Assembly: GCF_003058085.1 (NCBI RefSeq)
Contig: NZ_QBUD01000009.1
Span: forward strand, 84,291-148,290
DNA length: 64,000 bases
Origin: Yoonia sediminilitoris
Lineage (GTDB): Bacteria > Pseudomonadota > Alphaproteobacteria > Rhodobacterales > Rhodobacteraceae
Direction of reading: 5' to 3'
The stretch's first letter is position 1. Each line of letters starts with the position of its first letter. The notes beneath the pieces are model-generated. The model worked only from the letters and a program-made list of their open reading frames with translations. It ran no database searches and had not been told where the DNA came from. A program made the translations under genes and the position numbers. Shown here one piece after another: positions 11,263 to 20,395 of this stretch.

Positions 11263-14004
11263 TTATTCTGTCTCAGGTTCCGCTTCGTCGCCCTGATCGG
11301 CGATCCATGCCACGCTAACCACCGTTTCGCCCTTGCCCGTGTCAAAGACCTTGACCCCGCCAGCGCCCCGCGATCGGAAAGAAATCCCTTCGACAGGCAC
11401 GCGAATTGATTGGCCGGTGGACGTGACCAGCATGATCTGATCTGACATTTCGACAGGGAAGGAAGTCACAAGCGGCCCGCCGCGCATCGCCTTGTCCATG
11501 GCCGCGACGCCCATACCGCCGCGCCCGCGCACAGGATAGTCGTGGCTTGAGGACAGTTTGCCGGACCCTTTGGCCGTAATCGTCAGGATCAGGTTTTCAG
11601 CTGCCGACATTTCGGCATAACGTTCCTGGCTGATCTGGCCTGGTGTGGCTTCTTCCTCGTCATCGATTTCGGCGTCATCGGCGAGACCTGCCATGGCCCG
11701 GCGCATTTTCAGATAGGCGGCGCGTTCATCGGACTCGGCCTCAAAGTGCCGGATGATCGACATCGACACGACCTTATCATCGCCCTGCAATCTGATCCCA
11801 CGGACACCTGTGGAACTGCGCGAATTAAACACCCGCACGTCAGTCGCAGGGAAGCGGATGGCACGCCCGGAATCTGTCACAAGCATCACATCGTCATCGT
11901 TAGAGGCGATGCGGGCATTGATCAGAATCGTGTCCTCATGCTCACCTTCGAATTTCATCGCAATCTTGCCGTTGCGCATGACATTTGTGAAGTCTGACAG
12001 CTTGTTACGGCGTACAGTTCCGGCAGAGGTTGCAAAGACAACTTGCAGGTCGTCCCATTCATCCTCGGGCCGGTCGACGGGCATAATGGCGGCAATCGAC
12101 ACGCCCTGCGGGATCGGCAGGATGTTGACAATCGCCTTGCCCTTGGCTGTCCGGCTACCCAATGGCAGGCGCCATGTCTTGAGCTTGTAGACCATCCCAT
12201 CGGTCGTGAAAAACAGCAGTTGAGTATGGGTGTTGGCGACGAAAAGGGTCGTGACGACGTCCTCTTCCTTGGTGGCCATCGACGACAGGCCCTTGCCGCC
12301 GCGCCGTTGCGCGCGGAAATCGGCCAGCGCCGTCCGTTTGATATAGCCGCCTGACGTGACGGTGACGACCATGTCTTCCTTTTCGATCAGGTCCTCATCT
12401 TCCATATCCCCGGACCAATCGACAACCTCGGTGCGGCGCGGCACGGCAAACAGATCACGAACCTCGTGCAATTCGTCACGGATGATCTGCATAATGCGGT
12501 CGCGCGATCCCAGAATTTCGAGATATTCCCTGATCTTACCGGCCAGTTCTTTCAATTCGTCGGTGACTTCTTTCACCCCGATCTGGGTCAGGCGTTGCAG
12601 GCGCAAATCAAGGATCGCGCGGGCCTGCGTTTCAGACAGGTTGTAGGTGCCGTCGTCATTGGCTGTATGGGTCGGGTCATCAATCAGCGCGATATATTCC
12701 AGAATATCATGCGCGGGCCACTTGCGTGTCATCAGCTTTTCACGGGCTGTGGCCGCATCAGCAGAGGCGCGAATGGTCGCGACGACCTCGTCAATATTGG
12801 TAACGGCAACAGCCAGACCACACAGGACATGTGCCCGTTCGCGCGCCTTGCGCAATTCAAATGCAGTGCGGCGGGCAACGACCTCCTCGCGGAAATCAAC
12901 AAAGGCCACAAGGAAGGCGCGCAGCGTCAACTGTTCGGGCCGTCCACCATTCAGCGCCAGCATGTTGCAGCCGAAATAGGTCTGCATCGGGGTAAAGCGG
13001 AACAGTTGGTTCAGCACGACTTCGGCGGTGGCATCACGCTTGAGTTCAACGACCACACGCACGCCGTTGCGATCAGATTCGTCCTGCACATGCGCGATAC
13101 CCTCAATCCGCTTGTCGCGGGCGGCTTCGGCGATACGGTCGATCATCGTCGCCTTGTTCACCTGATAGGGAATTTCCTCGATGATGATGGCATAGCGGTC
13201 TTTGCGGATTTCCTCGGTGCGGGTCTTGGCGCGCACGATCACGGAACCGCGCCCTTCAAGATAGGCTTTGCGCGCACCTGACCGGCCAAGGATGATCCCG
13301 CCGGTGGGGAAGTCTGGTGCGGGGATATAGTCGATCAATTCCTCGGATGACAGATCCGGATTGTCGATCAGCGCCAGCGTGCCGTCGATCACTTCGCCCA
13401 GATTATGCGGCGGAATGTTGGTGGCCATGCCGACCGCGATACCGCCCGCGCCATTGACCAGCATGTTGGGGAAACGTGCGGGCAAAACTGTTGGTTCACG
13501 GTCTTTGCCGTCGTAGTTGTCCTGGAAATCAACCGTGTCTTTGTCAATGTCGGCGAGCAGATAGGCGGCAGGCTTGTCCATCCGCACTTCGGTATAGCGC
13601 ATGGCCGCTGCCCGGTCGCCGTCCATCGAGCCAAAGTTGCCTTGCCCGTCCAGCAAGACCAGCGACATGGAGAAATCCTGCGCCATCCGCACCAATGCGT
13701 CATAGATCGCGCTGTCGCCGTGCGGATGATATTTCCCCATGACATCGCCAACAGAGCGGGCCGATTTACGATAGGGTTTGTCGTGCGTGTTGCCGCCCTC
13801 GTTCATGCCGTACAAGATGCGGCGGTGCACGGGCTTGAGCCCGTCCCGCAGATCAGGAATGGCGCGCGACACGATGACGCTCATCGCGTAGTCCAGATAG
13901 CTGGTTTTCAGCTCATGTTCGATCGTGACAGACGGACCCTCGAACGCTGGGCGCATCGGCGGTAATTCGTCATCGTTTTCAGGGGTTTCTGGGGTGTCGT
14001 TCAC
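11263..14004 (-). CDS. gyrA: DNA gyrase subunit A
   Basis: GyrA is the breakage-reunion subunit that introduces negative supercoils together with GyrB. The 913-residue length suits alphaproteobacteria. The catalytic tyrosine is about Y137 in [11 protein letters not shown]. The quinolone-determining stretch [18 protein letters not shown] keeps Ser and Asp at the positions equivalent to E. coli 83 and 87, so the sequence looks wild type there. The GyrA box QRRGGKG is present near residue 560, which separates it from ParC. An acidic C-terminal tail ends the protein. It has its own terminator. Confidence 0.98.
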   Translation of the reverse strand: MNDTPETPENDDELPPMRPAFEGPSVTIEHELKTSYLDYAMSVIVSRAIPDLRDGLKPVHRRILYGMNEGGNTHDKPYRKSARSVGDVMGKYHPHGDSAIYDALVRMAQDFSMSLVLLDGQGNFGSMDGDRAAAMRYTEVRMDKPAAYLLADIDKDTVDFQDNYDGKDREPTVLPARFPNMLVNGAGGIAVGMATNIPPHNLGEVIDGTLALIDNPDLSSEELIDYIPAPDFPTGGIILGRSGARKAYLEGRGSVIVRAKTRTEEIRKDRYAIIIEEIPYQVNKATMIDRIAEAARDKRIEGIAHVQDESDRNGVRVVVELKRDATAEVVLNQLFRFTPMQTYFGCNMLALNGGRPEQLTLRAFLVAFVDFREEVVARRTAFELRKARERAHVLCGLAVAVTNIDEVVATIRASADAATAREKLMTRKWPAHDILEYIALIDDPTHTANDDGTYNLSETQARAILDLRLQRLTQIGVKEVTDELKELAGKIREYLEILGSRDRIMQIIRDELHEVRDLFAVPRRTEVVDWSGDMEDEDLIEKEDMVVTVTSGGYIKRTALADFRAQRRGGKGLSSMATKEEDVVTTLFVANTHTQLLFFTTDGMVYKLKTWRLPLGSRTAKGKAIVNILPIPQGVSIAAIMPVDRPEDEWDDLQVVFATSAGTVRRNKLSDFTNVMRNGKIAMKFEGEHEDTILINARIASNDDDVMLVTDSGRAIRFPATDVRVFNSRSSTGVRGIRLQGDDKVVSMSIIRHFEAESDERAAYLKMRRAMAGLADDAEIDDEEEATPGQISQERYAEMSAAENLILTITAKGSGKLSSSHDYPVRGRGGMGVAAMDKAMRGGPLVTSFPVEMSDQIMLVTSTGQSIRVPVEGISFRSRGAGGVKVFDTGKGETVVSVAWIADQGDEAEPETE

Positions 14005-14199
14005 GTGGGCCGCCTGTTGTTATTGGCACTGCTAGATATCGTTGCAGGCAATGTAACAGACACTTGATGTTGGGTGCAATGGGCGATGCGCAGTGCTTTT
14101 GGCAGCCGCAGAGTGTTGCTGATAACAGATTGTTTTTGTTGACATAATTTACCAGATCATCATCAAATAATGAAAAGACAAGAAACGAAGGGAGCGGCC

Positions 14200-14466
14200 A
14201 TGCAATCAGAGACCGAAATGATGATGAAAGGGTACGGGCTGACCACGGCAGAAATGTACTATCATATGCCGGACCATCCGCACGTATTGAATACCTTCAT
14301 CTGGCAGGAATACGACCTTGCCCCGGACCATGACAAGCTGTTGCAATTCATCGGTTTTTGGCACGATGAACTTGAGGGGCCGCTGCATTCGGTACGGTTT
14401 GTGCACCGCAAGATGATCAGCCCGGGCGAATGGCGTCACGTGACTGGCGAATTCCACTATCATTAG
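14200..14466 (+). CDS. usg: Usg family protein
   Basis: This 88-residue protein matches the Usg family, small alphaproteobacterial proteins named for a gene beside trpF in Caulobacter. The family pattern is clear: KGYGLTTAEMYYHMPDHP, then WQEYDLAPD, then FWHDELEGPLHSVRFVH, and EFHYH at the end. ATG 14200 follows an AAGGGA site 6 nt upstream and is preferred to the ATG at 14170. No trp genes are adjacent here. The function is unknown. The 195-bp gap before it separates it from the divergent gyrA. Confidence 0.85.
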   Translation: MQSETEMMMKGYGLTTAEMYYHMPDHPHVLNTFIWQEYDLAPDHDKLLQFIGFWHDELEGPLHSVRFVHRKMISPGEWRHVTGEFHYH

Positions 14467-14505
14467 GCGCTTTGGCGCAGGCCAATGACCTGCGCCGCCG
14501 CGTAA

Positions 14506-15402
14506 TCACTTCAGATGAACGCCGAAGAACGCAATCGTGCGGTCCCAGGCAAGCTTGGCCGCATCTTCGTCGTACCTCGGGGTCGTGTCGTTGTGAAACC
14601 CGTGGTTCACGTCCGGATAGAAATGGACCGAGAATTCCTTGCCGTTGGCTTCCAGTGCAGCACCATATTCTTCCCAGCCTGCGTTGATCCGATCATCAAG
14701 TCCTGCATATTGGATCATCAGCGGCGCCTGGATGGCTGGCACGTCTTCTGTCGCGGGTTGGCGGCCGTAGAACGGAACGGAGGCAGCCAAATCAGGGTAG
14801 GCGACAGCCAGCGCATTGCAGACGCCACCACCGTAACAAAAACCGACCGCGCCGACCTTGCCGGTTGATCCCTCGTGATCGCGCAGGAATTCGAACGCGG
14901 CAAAGAAATCCGCCATCAGCTTGGCACCATCCAAAGTGCGCTGCATTTCGCGGCCTTCTTCATCAGTGCCCGGATAGCCCCCAAGCGGGGTCAGCCCATC
15001 GGGTGCAAAGGCGAAATAGCCTGCTTTGGCCGCGCGCCGCGCCACATCTTCAATGTAGGGGTTCAACCCGCGGTTTTCGTGCACCACCAGTACGGCAGGC
15101 AACGGCCCGCTTGCATCTGCTGGCTTGGCCATCAGCCCCCTGATTGTACCGTGCCCTTCAGGGCTTTCGTATTCCATCACTTCGGTGACGATTGACGGAT
15201 CATCCGGCGCCACTTGCTGGGCATATGCATAATTGGGTTGCAGTTGCTCAAGGATCATCGCGCCTGTTACGCCAGCGGCGGCATACTTGCCTGCTTGCGT
15301 GATGAAGTCACGCTTGGACATCTTGCCGTGCACATACCCGTCGAAAATCTCCAGAATGCGCTGGTCGAAGTCCTTTGCCTTCTTTCTTGGTTGCTCTGTC
15401 AT
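14506..15402 (-). CDS. dienelactone hydrolase family protein
   Basis: This 298-residue alpha/beta hydrolase resembles the dienelactone hydrolase family (YghX-like). The nucleophile cysteine is in [10 protein letters not shown] (about residue 196), with acid D in AGLDDRIN and H in DVNHGFHND. The N-terminal 65 residues hold a helical cytoplasmic-looking stretch and a hydrophobic segment, [16 protein letters not shown], which may be an export signal or membrane anchor. The second of two adjacent ATGs has better spacing to an AGGGGG site. The substrate is not evident; the neighbours are arginine-catabolic genes on the same strand. Confidence 0.85.
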   Translation of the reverse strand: MTEQPRKKAKDFDQRILEIFDGYVHGKMSKRDFITQAGKYAAAGVTGAMILEQLQPNYAYAQQVAPDDPSIVTEVMEYESPEGHGTIRGLMAKPADASGPLPAVLVVHENRGLNPYIEDVARRAAKAGYFAFAPDGLTPLGGYPGTDEEGREMQRTLDGAKLMADFFAAFEFLRDHEGSTGKVGAVGFCYGGGVCNALAVAYPDLAASVPFYGRQPATEDVPAIQAPLMIQYAGLDDRINAGWEEYGAALEANGKEFSVHFYPDVNHGFHNDTTPRYDEDAAKLAWDRTIAFFGVHLK

Positions 15403-15419
15403 CATATCCCCCTGTCAGA

Positions 15420-15445
15420 GTTGAATGGCCGCGCGGCCATTCAAC
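15420..15445. repeat. perfect 26-bp palindrome
   Basis: GTTGAATGGCCGC (15420-15432) is followed directly by its reverse complement (15433-15445). It lies between the ornithine cyclodeaminase stop and the start of the dienelactone hydrolase gene. It has no loop and no T-tract, so it may be a dyad operator or a transcript-stabilising or terminating structure of the arginase operon. Confidence 0.7.
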
Positions 15446-15496
15446 CCATTGGCTTTCAAGGGGCGTACTTTGTCAAATAACGTTTTGGCGCGCCTG

Positions 15497-16543
15497 CTAG
15501 TGCGCGCGCTTGAGCATCCCGAAAAGGTCGCGCGGATCGTCAGGGTCGGCGATCAGGTCGATATCGATGTAAAACGGCGTATCCTGTATTTTTTGATGCA
15601 CATACCGCAGGGCGCTGAAATCTTCGATGGCAAAGCCAACCCCGTCAAACAGCGTGATTTCCGGCTGCGATTGCCGCCCCTTGGCCGCGCCAGTGATCAC
15701 CTGCCAAAGCTCGGTTGCCGGATGATCATCGTCCATCTGCTGCAACTCGCCCTCTACCCTTGTCTGCGGCAGGTATTCCGCGAAAACGGATGATCGGGCA
15801 ACGATATCACCGTGCAATTCCGTCTTGCCCGGGCAGTCGCCACCGATGGCGTTAATGTGGACGCCGTTGCCAACCATATTGTCGGTCAGGATCGTTTGCA
15901 TATTCTTGTCAGCGGTGGCCGTGGTGATGATATCCGCCCCTTCGATCGCGTCCTCGGGCGTGTCGCAACGCACGATCGTTAGGCCGGCATCGGCAAGATT
16001 GGCCGCACATTTGGCTGTTGCGGCAGGGTCAACGTCATACAGCCGTACCGTGTCGACCCCGTTCACTGCCTTCTGCGCGATACACTGAAATTCTGACTGC
16101 GCCCCGTTGCCGATCATGGCCATGGTGTTGGCACCGGGATTGGCCAGATGTTTGGTCGCGACAGCAGACATCGCCGCCGTGCGCAGGGCGGTCAAAACCG
16201 TCATTTCGGAAAACAGCTTTGGATATCCGGTATCCACATCCGCCAGAACGCCAAAAGCAGTGACCGTTTGCAGCCCTTCCTGCATGTTTTTGGGGTGGCC
16301 GTTCACATATTTGAACGCATATTGCACCCCATCTGACGTGGGCATGAGTTCGATCACACCGACATCGGAATGGCTGGCAAGGCGCGGGGTCTTGTCGAAC
16401 AATTCCCAGCGGGCAAAGTCGGCTTCAATCTCGGTTGCCAGATCAGCCATAAATTGCGCGATGCCGACATGGTGGACCAGTCGCATCATGTTATCAACAC
16501 TGACAAAGGGCACAAAGGCGAGGGGGGATGCCTTGAGGGTCAT
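15497..16543 (-). CDS. ocd: ornithine cyclodeaminase
   Basis: Ornithine cyclodeaminase converts L-ornithine to L-proline and ammonia using tightly bound NAD+. The 348 residues match the OCD/mu-crystallin family: VKYVNGHPKN-like substrate region FKYVNGHPKN, the activation stretch LTALRTAAMSAVATKHLA, the Rossmann motif MIGNGAQSEFQ, and the catalytic-Asp loop NAIGGDCPGKTEL. The length is at the long end, typical of true ornithine cyclodeaminases. The start overlaps the arginase stop by 4 nt, so the two enzymes are co-expressed and form an arginine to ornithine to proline route. Confidence 0.93.
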   Translation of the reverse strand: MTLKASPLAFVPFVSVDNMMRLVHHVGIAQFMADLATEIEADFARWELFDKTPRLASHSDVGVIELMPTSDGVQYAFKYVNGHPKNMQEGLQTVTAFGVLADVDTGYPKLFSEMTVLTALRTAAMSAVATKHLANPGANTMAMIGNGAQSEFQCIAQKAVNGVDTVRLYDVDPAATAKCAANLADAGLTIVRCDTPEDAIEGADIITTATADKNMQTILTDNMVGNGVHINAIGGDCPGKTELHGDIVARSSVFAEYLPQTRVEGELQQMDDDHPATELWQVITGAAKGRQSQPEITLFDGVGFAIEDFSALRYVHQKIQDTPFYIDIDLIADPDDPRDLFGMLKRAH

Positions 16544-17469
16544 AGCGATCTCCGCGTTGGGCGGTCAAAGACGCGACGGCCGAGCAATGAGGCTGTCAGA
16601 TCAACCATCAAGGTTGCCGTCTTGCCGCGTTCGTCCAGAAACGGGTTGAGCTCGACCAGATCAAGCGAACTGACCAAACCGCTGTCCGACAGCATTTCCA
16701 TCACCAGATGGCCTTCGCGTTCGGTAGCGCCGCCGGGCACGGTCGTGCCTACGGCCGGGGCGGCCGATGGATCAAGGAAATCCACGTCCAATGACACATG
16801 CAGCAGCCCGTTGACCTGCGCGACCCGATCAAGAAAGCCCGCCAACGGGGCACGAATGCCATCTTCGTCGATCTTACGCATGTCCACCAAGGTCACGTCA
16901 CCATCGTCCAGCACGGCATGTTCCGCGTCATCCACGCTGCGCAGCCCGATCATGCAAATATGCGCCGGATCAACGGTGGCGGGCAGGGGCGGATAGTCCA
17001 CGAATCCTGCGCGCCCGGTGACATAGCCCACAGGCGTGCCATGCAGATTGCCCGTGTCTGTGGTATCTGGCGTGTGAATGTCACTGTGCGCATCGAGCCA
17101 CAGCAAAAAGAACGGCCGGTTCTGCGATGCCGCATAGGCAGCCATACCCGCGACCGTACCGGCGGCCAGCGCATGATCACCACCCAGAAATATCGGTATT
17201 CCTTCGGGGGCGGCATCCTGTGCGGCCGCCATCAATGTCTGTGTCCAGCCGACGTTTTCAGCCAGCTTGTAGACCTGCGCATTGCCATGCTGCGGCACGT
17301 CCACATGGGCCGGTGCCAAATTCCCGCGATCCGCGACCGTGTGACCAAGGGCTGTGATTGCTTCGGAAATGCCCGCTGTGCGATAGGCGTCAGGCCCCAT
17401 AAGACAACCGCGCGTGCGCTTGCCACAATCAACCGGCGCGCCGATAAGTATGATGTGTTTTTTTTCCAT
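16540..17469 (-). CDS. rocF: arginase
   Basis: Arginase hydrolyses arginine to ornithine and urea with a binuclear manganese centre. Metal ligands are visible in FLGGDHALAAGT, LWLDAHSDIHTP and SLDVDFLDPSAAP. The substrate-binding loop has NLHGTPVGYVTG. I start at MEKKHIILIGAP (309 residues); a longer frame adds six residues without support. It is first in an operon with ocd and divergent from an Lrp-type regulator across 86 bp that carries two identical TTGCGCAAAA repeats, so arginine- or ornithine-responsive control is likely. Confidence 0.95.
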   Translation of the reverse strand: MEKKHIILIGAPVDCGKRTRGCLMGPDAYRTAGISEAITALGHTVADRGNLAPAHVDVPQHGNAQVYKLAENVGWTQTLMAAAQDAAPEGIPIFLGGDHALAAGTVAGMAAYAASQNRPFFLLWLDAHSDIHTPDTTDTGNLHGTPVGYVTGRAGFVDYPPLPATVDPAHICMIGLRSVDDAEHAVLDDGDVTLVDMRKIDEDGIRAPLAGFLDRVAQVNGLLHVSLDVDFLDPSAAPAVGTTVPGGATEREGHLVMEMLSDSGLVSSLDLVELNPFLDERGKTATLMVDLTASLLGRRVFDRPTRRSL

Positions 17470-17479
17470 GCCCCAAGTG

Positions 17480-17523
17480 TTGCGCAAAACAGGGGATGGT
17501 ATAAGGGGTCAAATTGCGCAAAA
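17480..17523. promoter_or_regulatory. paired TTGCGCAAAA repeats, candidate Lrp-family operators
   Basis: TTGCGCAAAA occurs at 17480-17489 and 17514-17523, each containing the self-complementary core TTGCGCAA. The repeats are 34 bp apart, about three helical turns, and sit in the divergent promoter gap between arginase and the Lrp/AsnC gene. Lrp-type octamers commonly bind several phased palindromic sites. Confidence 0.65.
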
Positions 17524-17555
17524 TGTCAGTCAATTAATCAAACTGGACAGCAAAA

Positions 17556-17975
17556 TTGGACGAACTGGATCACAAGCTGATTGCCGCGCTCAAACGCAAC
17601 GGGCGGGCGTCATTGTCTGAACTGGCCGCTACTTTGGGCGTGACCCGCAGCACCGTCCGGACCCGCTTGCGGCGTTTGCAGGACGGGGGCGAAATTGCGG
17701 GATTTACCGTGCTCACCCGGTCTGACGTGCGTCCCGATGCCGTGCGCGGTTTGATGATGCTTGAAATTGCGGGACGCGGTGCAGAACGCGCGATGCCGCG
17801 CCTGATCACGATGGCGGGGGTGCGGGCTGTTCATTCCACGAATGGGACGTGGGACATTATTGCTGAAATCGGAGCGGCGACTTTGGAAGAGTTTGACCGC
17901 ATCCTCTTTGCCATTCGCAGGCTGGACGGCGTCACAAGGTCCGAGACGTCCCTTTTGTTGTCGACGCGCCGCTAA
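17556..17975 (+). CDS. Lrp/AsnC family transcriptional regulator
   Basis: This 139-residue regulator has an N-terminal winged HTH (MDELDHKLIAALKRNGR... ATLGVTRSTVRTRLRRLQDGG) and a C-terminal RAM ligand-binding domain (about residues 65-135) with GTWDIIAEIGA. The start is a TTG, the only one giving a complete HTH. Being divergent from arginase-ocd, it probably senses an amino acid of that pathway; in many alphaproteobacteria such neighbours are local activators. Its 3' end overlaps the convergent dsbB gene by 44 bp, so the two reading frames share sequence. Confidence 0.9.
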   Translation: MDELDHKLIAALKRNGRASLSELAATLGVTRSTVRTRLRRLQDGGEIAGFTVLTRSDVRPDAVRGLMMLEIAGRGAERAMPRLITMAGVRAVHSTNGTWDIIAEIGAATLEEFDRILFAIRRLDGVTRSETSLLLSTRR

Positions 17976-18423
17976 GCACCACGGCAATCAGCCAGCCTAT
18001 CATCAGATCAAACGACAAAAGCGCGTTCCAGCTGGCCATAGACAATGATAGGAATTCCCAGCTGACCTGATCGCACATGACGACCCTTGGTCCTTCTACC
18101 GACAGCAAGTCCGAACCGCTGAGCCCTTCGAGACTGCCAGTTCCCGTGCAACTGGTCGGACCTTCCCACCAGTCCCTTTCCACACCCGTATGGTACACGC
18201 CAATTCCCGCGGTCGTTCCCGCAGCCAGCGCGCCAAGCGACGGCAACAACCGGCCCGGAAACCGCAGCGCCAAAAGACCAATCAAGATAGCTGCGGCATG
18301 TGGCCAGCGTTGCCACAGGCACATCGCGCAGGGCGGATAACCCAATAGCTGAAAGAAGAAAGCGCCTCCCAGCAGCGCAAGCGACCCACCGCTCGCCAGA
18401 ATGATCATCAGATTGCGTGTCAC
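17932..18423 (-). CDS. dsbB: disulfide bond formation protein DsbB
   Basis: DsbB is an inner-membrane quinone reductase that reoxidises periplasmic DsbA. The 163-residue protein has four hydrophobic spans. The first periplasmic loop bears CAMC in LGYPPCAMCLWQRWPH. The second pair is C in GPTSCTG and C in VVMCDQVSWEFLSLSMASWN, the usual DsbB spacing. The C-terminal 15 residues overlap the Lrp gene on the other strand. The 5' end overlaps the DedA-like gene by 4 nt, indicating one operon. Confidence 0.93.
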   Translation of the reverse strand: MTRNLMIILASGGSLALLGGAFFFQLLGYPPCAMCLWQRWPHAAAILIGLLALRFPGRLLPSLGALAAGTTAGIGVYHTGVERDWWEGPTSCTGTGSLEGLSGSDLLSVEGPRVVMCDQVSWEFLSLSMASWNALLSFDLMIGWLIAVVLSGASTTKGTSRTL

Positions 18424-18998
18424 AGGACCCCCAAAACGGCGAAACCACCAATCAACAAGATACAGAACAGGATGAAAAGCAAGCCAAGTCTGCGCTCGAT
18501 GAAGTCACGAATAGGTGCGCCGAATTTCCACAACAGTGCCGCCACGATGAAAAACCGCAAACCGCGTGCGATGACGGATGCCAGAATGAAGACCGGCAAT
18601 GACAAATGCGTGACCCCTGATGCAATCGTGATCACCTTGAAAGGGAAGGGGGTGACACCTGCAATCAGGACGGCCCATGCGCCCCATTCGTTATATGTTA
18701 CGGCGAACTCTGCGAAATATTCGCCTTTGCCATAGAAGTCCAAAATTAGCTGGCCAATGGTCTCGTACAGGGCATAGCCGATGTAATAGCCGAACACCCC
18801 GCCCAAGACCGACGCGATTGTCGCAACTCCCGCGATGACAAAGGCGCGCGACGGGCGGGCGATGATCATCGGGATCATCAGAATATCGGGGGGAATCGGA
18901 AAGAATGACGATTCCATAAACGACACGGCGGCCAGCGCCCACAAGGCATGGGGCGACTGGGCCAGTGACAATGTCCAGTTATAGAGTTTGCGTAACAT
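18420..18998 (-). CDS. YqaA/DedA family membrane protein
   Basis: This 192-residue integral membrane protein has the VTT (SNARE-associated) domain of the YqaA/DedA group, linked to undecaprenyl-phosphate or lipid flipping in better studied members. Visible features are SFMESSFFPIPPDILMIPM near the N-terminus, a GYYIGYALYE segment, and the conserved GVTPFPFKVITIASG motif near residue 118. Several hydrophobic spans follow. The ATG at 18998 is preferred to an upstream GTG. It is the first gene of a two-gene operon with dsbB. Confidence 0.88.
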   Translation of the reverse strand: MLRKLYNWTLSLAQSPHALWALAAVSFMESSFFPIPPDILMIPMIIARPSRAFVIAGVATIASVLGGVFGYYIGYALYETIGQLILDFYGKGEYFAEFAVTYNEWGAWAVLIAGVTPFPFKVITIASGVTHLSLPVFILASVIARGLRFFIVAALLWKFGAPIRDFIERRLGLLFILFCILLIGGFAVLGVL

Positions 18999-19111
18999 GA
19001 GCACCCAACTTGCATGGTTTGTCGTCTTAGGCCACGGGCAGGGCGGGCGGTCAAGCTTGTTTAAAGGAAGTTCCTGCCTAAGGTGAGGGTGGGCTATTGA
19101 GGATTTCCGAC

Positions 19112-19966
19112 ATGAAATGGCAGGGACGACGCGGCAGCAGCAACATCGAAGACAGACGCAAGCGGCGTGGCGGCGGTGTCCGGATCAGTGGCGTTGGCGG
19201 CATTGCCGGCGTATTGCTGCTTGTCGCGGGCTGGTATTTCGGTGTCGACACCAGCCAGTTTGTCAACCTTGGCGACCAGCAGTTCGAAGCGACACCAAAC
19301 CAACAGATTACCGCCGCCGATGCGCAGGCAGGTGAATTTGTCGCAGTCACACTTGCGGATACAGAGGCCGTCTGGGCCGACGTGTTTACCCGCCAGTTGA
19401 ACCGGTCCTACCGCCCACCCACTCTCGTGTTGTTCAAGGGCCGGACCGAATCGGCTTGTGGCGGGGCCTCTGCCGCGACCGGACCGTTCTATTGCCCGCC
19501 AGAGCGCAAAGCCTATCTGGACACTGAATTCTTTGTCACCCTGTCGCAAAGGATGGGGGCAGGTGGCGATTTTGCTGCGGCCTATGTCGTCGCGCACGAA
19601 GTCGCGCATCATGTGCAAAACGAACTGGGTATATTGCAGCGGGTCAACGAATTGCGTGGCCAGTTGGATCAGGAAAAATCAAACGCGCTGTCAGTGAGGG
19701 TCGAATTGCAGGCCGACTGCCTTTCGGGGATCTGGGCGCGCCTCGCCGCAGAAAAATTTGATAGCCTCGAACCCGGTGATATCGCAGAGGCGATGAACGC
19801 CGCGGCCCAGATCGGTGACGATACATTACAGCGCAATGCAGGGCAGGCGGTGCGACCACACACCTTTACCCATGGGACAAGTGCACAACGTCAGCGTTGG
19901 TTTGCACGCGGGCTGGAAAGCGGAAATCTGGATCAATGTGATACCTTTTCGGCCGCGCAGTTGTGA
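19112..19966 (+). CDS. YpfJ-like neutral zinc metallopeptidase
   Basis: This 284-residue protein belongs to the YpfJ/KPN_02809 putative neutral zinc metallopeptidase family. It starts MKWQGRRGSSNIEDRRKRRGG, the family's basic N-terminus, then one membrane span (about residues 27-48). The zinc motif HEVAHH lies near residue 172, and a downstream ELQADCLSG gives the third ligand (gluzincin type). Paired cysteines occur near SACGG and FYCPPER. ATG 19112 follows TGAGGA with 8-nt spacing. It is probably a periplasm-facing anchored peptidase of unknown substrate. Confidence 0.88.
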   Translation: MKWQGRRGSSNIEDRRKRRGGGVRISGVGGIAGVLLLVAGWYFGVDTSQFVNLGDQQFEATPNQQITAADAQAGEFVAVTLADTEAVWADVFTRQLNRSYRPPTLVLFKGRTESACGGASAATGPFYCPPERKAYLDTEFFVTLSQRMGAGGDFAAAYVVAHEVAHHVQNELGILQRVNELRGQLDQEKSNALSVRVELQADCLSGIWARLAAEKFDSLEPGDIAEAMNAAAQIGDDTLQRNAGQAVRPHTFTHGTSAQRQRWFARGLESGNLDQCDTFSAAQL

Positions 19967-20029
19967 TCGCGCAATTTCTCGATTGTGTGATTGACGCCAG
20001 CAGCCCGCCGCTTTAGGAGATGCGCATTG

Positions 20030-20115
20030 GCCGATGTGGCGGAATGGTAGACGCAGGGGATTCAAAATCCCCCGATGGCAACATCGTGAGAGTTCGAGTC
20101 TCTCCATCGGCACCA
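20030..20115 (+). tRNA. tRNA-Leu (CAA)
   Basis: The acceptor stem GCCGATG (20030-20036) pairs with CATCGGC (20105-20111), and CCA is encoded at 20113-20115. The anticodon stem GGGGA/TCCCC encloses loop TTCAAAA, giving anticodon CAA. A long class II variable arm (CGATGGCAACATCG) and the T-loop GTTCGAGTC confirm leucine. No integrase or duplicated tRNA end is seen nearby. Confidence 0.97.
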
Positions 20116-20295
20116 ATATTTACATGACAGTTCATGCCGCGCAGGTTTCGGTCACAAAGGTGTTGGCAGGTTGCTGAAAACAATTGTTTCCTTGACCAAG
20201 GACGGATGTTTTGACCGCCGTTTCAATCTTTTTTTGCCGATTGCGGCGCAGATTGTTGGTATTCGAGCGGATATATGTCTATAGTTAGGTGTTAC

Positions 20296-20353
20296 GTGAG
20301 CGTATTTCCGCTCACATTTGTTTACCGCGGTTTGTCAGAAAGCTTTTTTCTGA
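20296..20353 (+). promoter_or_regulatory. two hairpins in the leader of the Hint-domain gene
   Basis: GTGAGCG/CGCTCAC (20296-20302 / 20309-20315) and TCAGAAA/TTTCTGA (20335-20341 / 20347-20353) lie 40-100 nt upstream of the ATG in an AT-rich 280-bp gap. The first may be an operator dyad or an mRNA hairpin. A short GT repeat follows. No gene is visible in the gap. Confidence 0.45.
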
Positions 20354-20395
20354 GCGGTTAGTGTGTGTGTGTTTGACTGAGTGAGGTAATTTTTT

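Noticed and set aside
14130..14165. TTGACA upstream of usg as a promoter
   Set aside because: The -35 hexamer is perfect, but no acceptable -10 lies 16-18 bp downstream.
20361..20375. GT dinucleotide run before the Hint gene as a phase-variable repeat
   Set aside because: Only about five units long and outside the coding sequence, so phase variation is not supported.
20030..20395. tRNA-Leu as an integration site of a genomic island
   Set aside because: No integrase and no duplicated 3' end of the tRNA were found; the neighbours look like ordinary chromosome.
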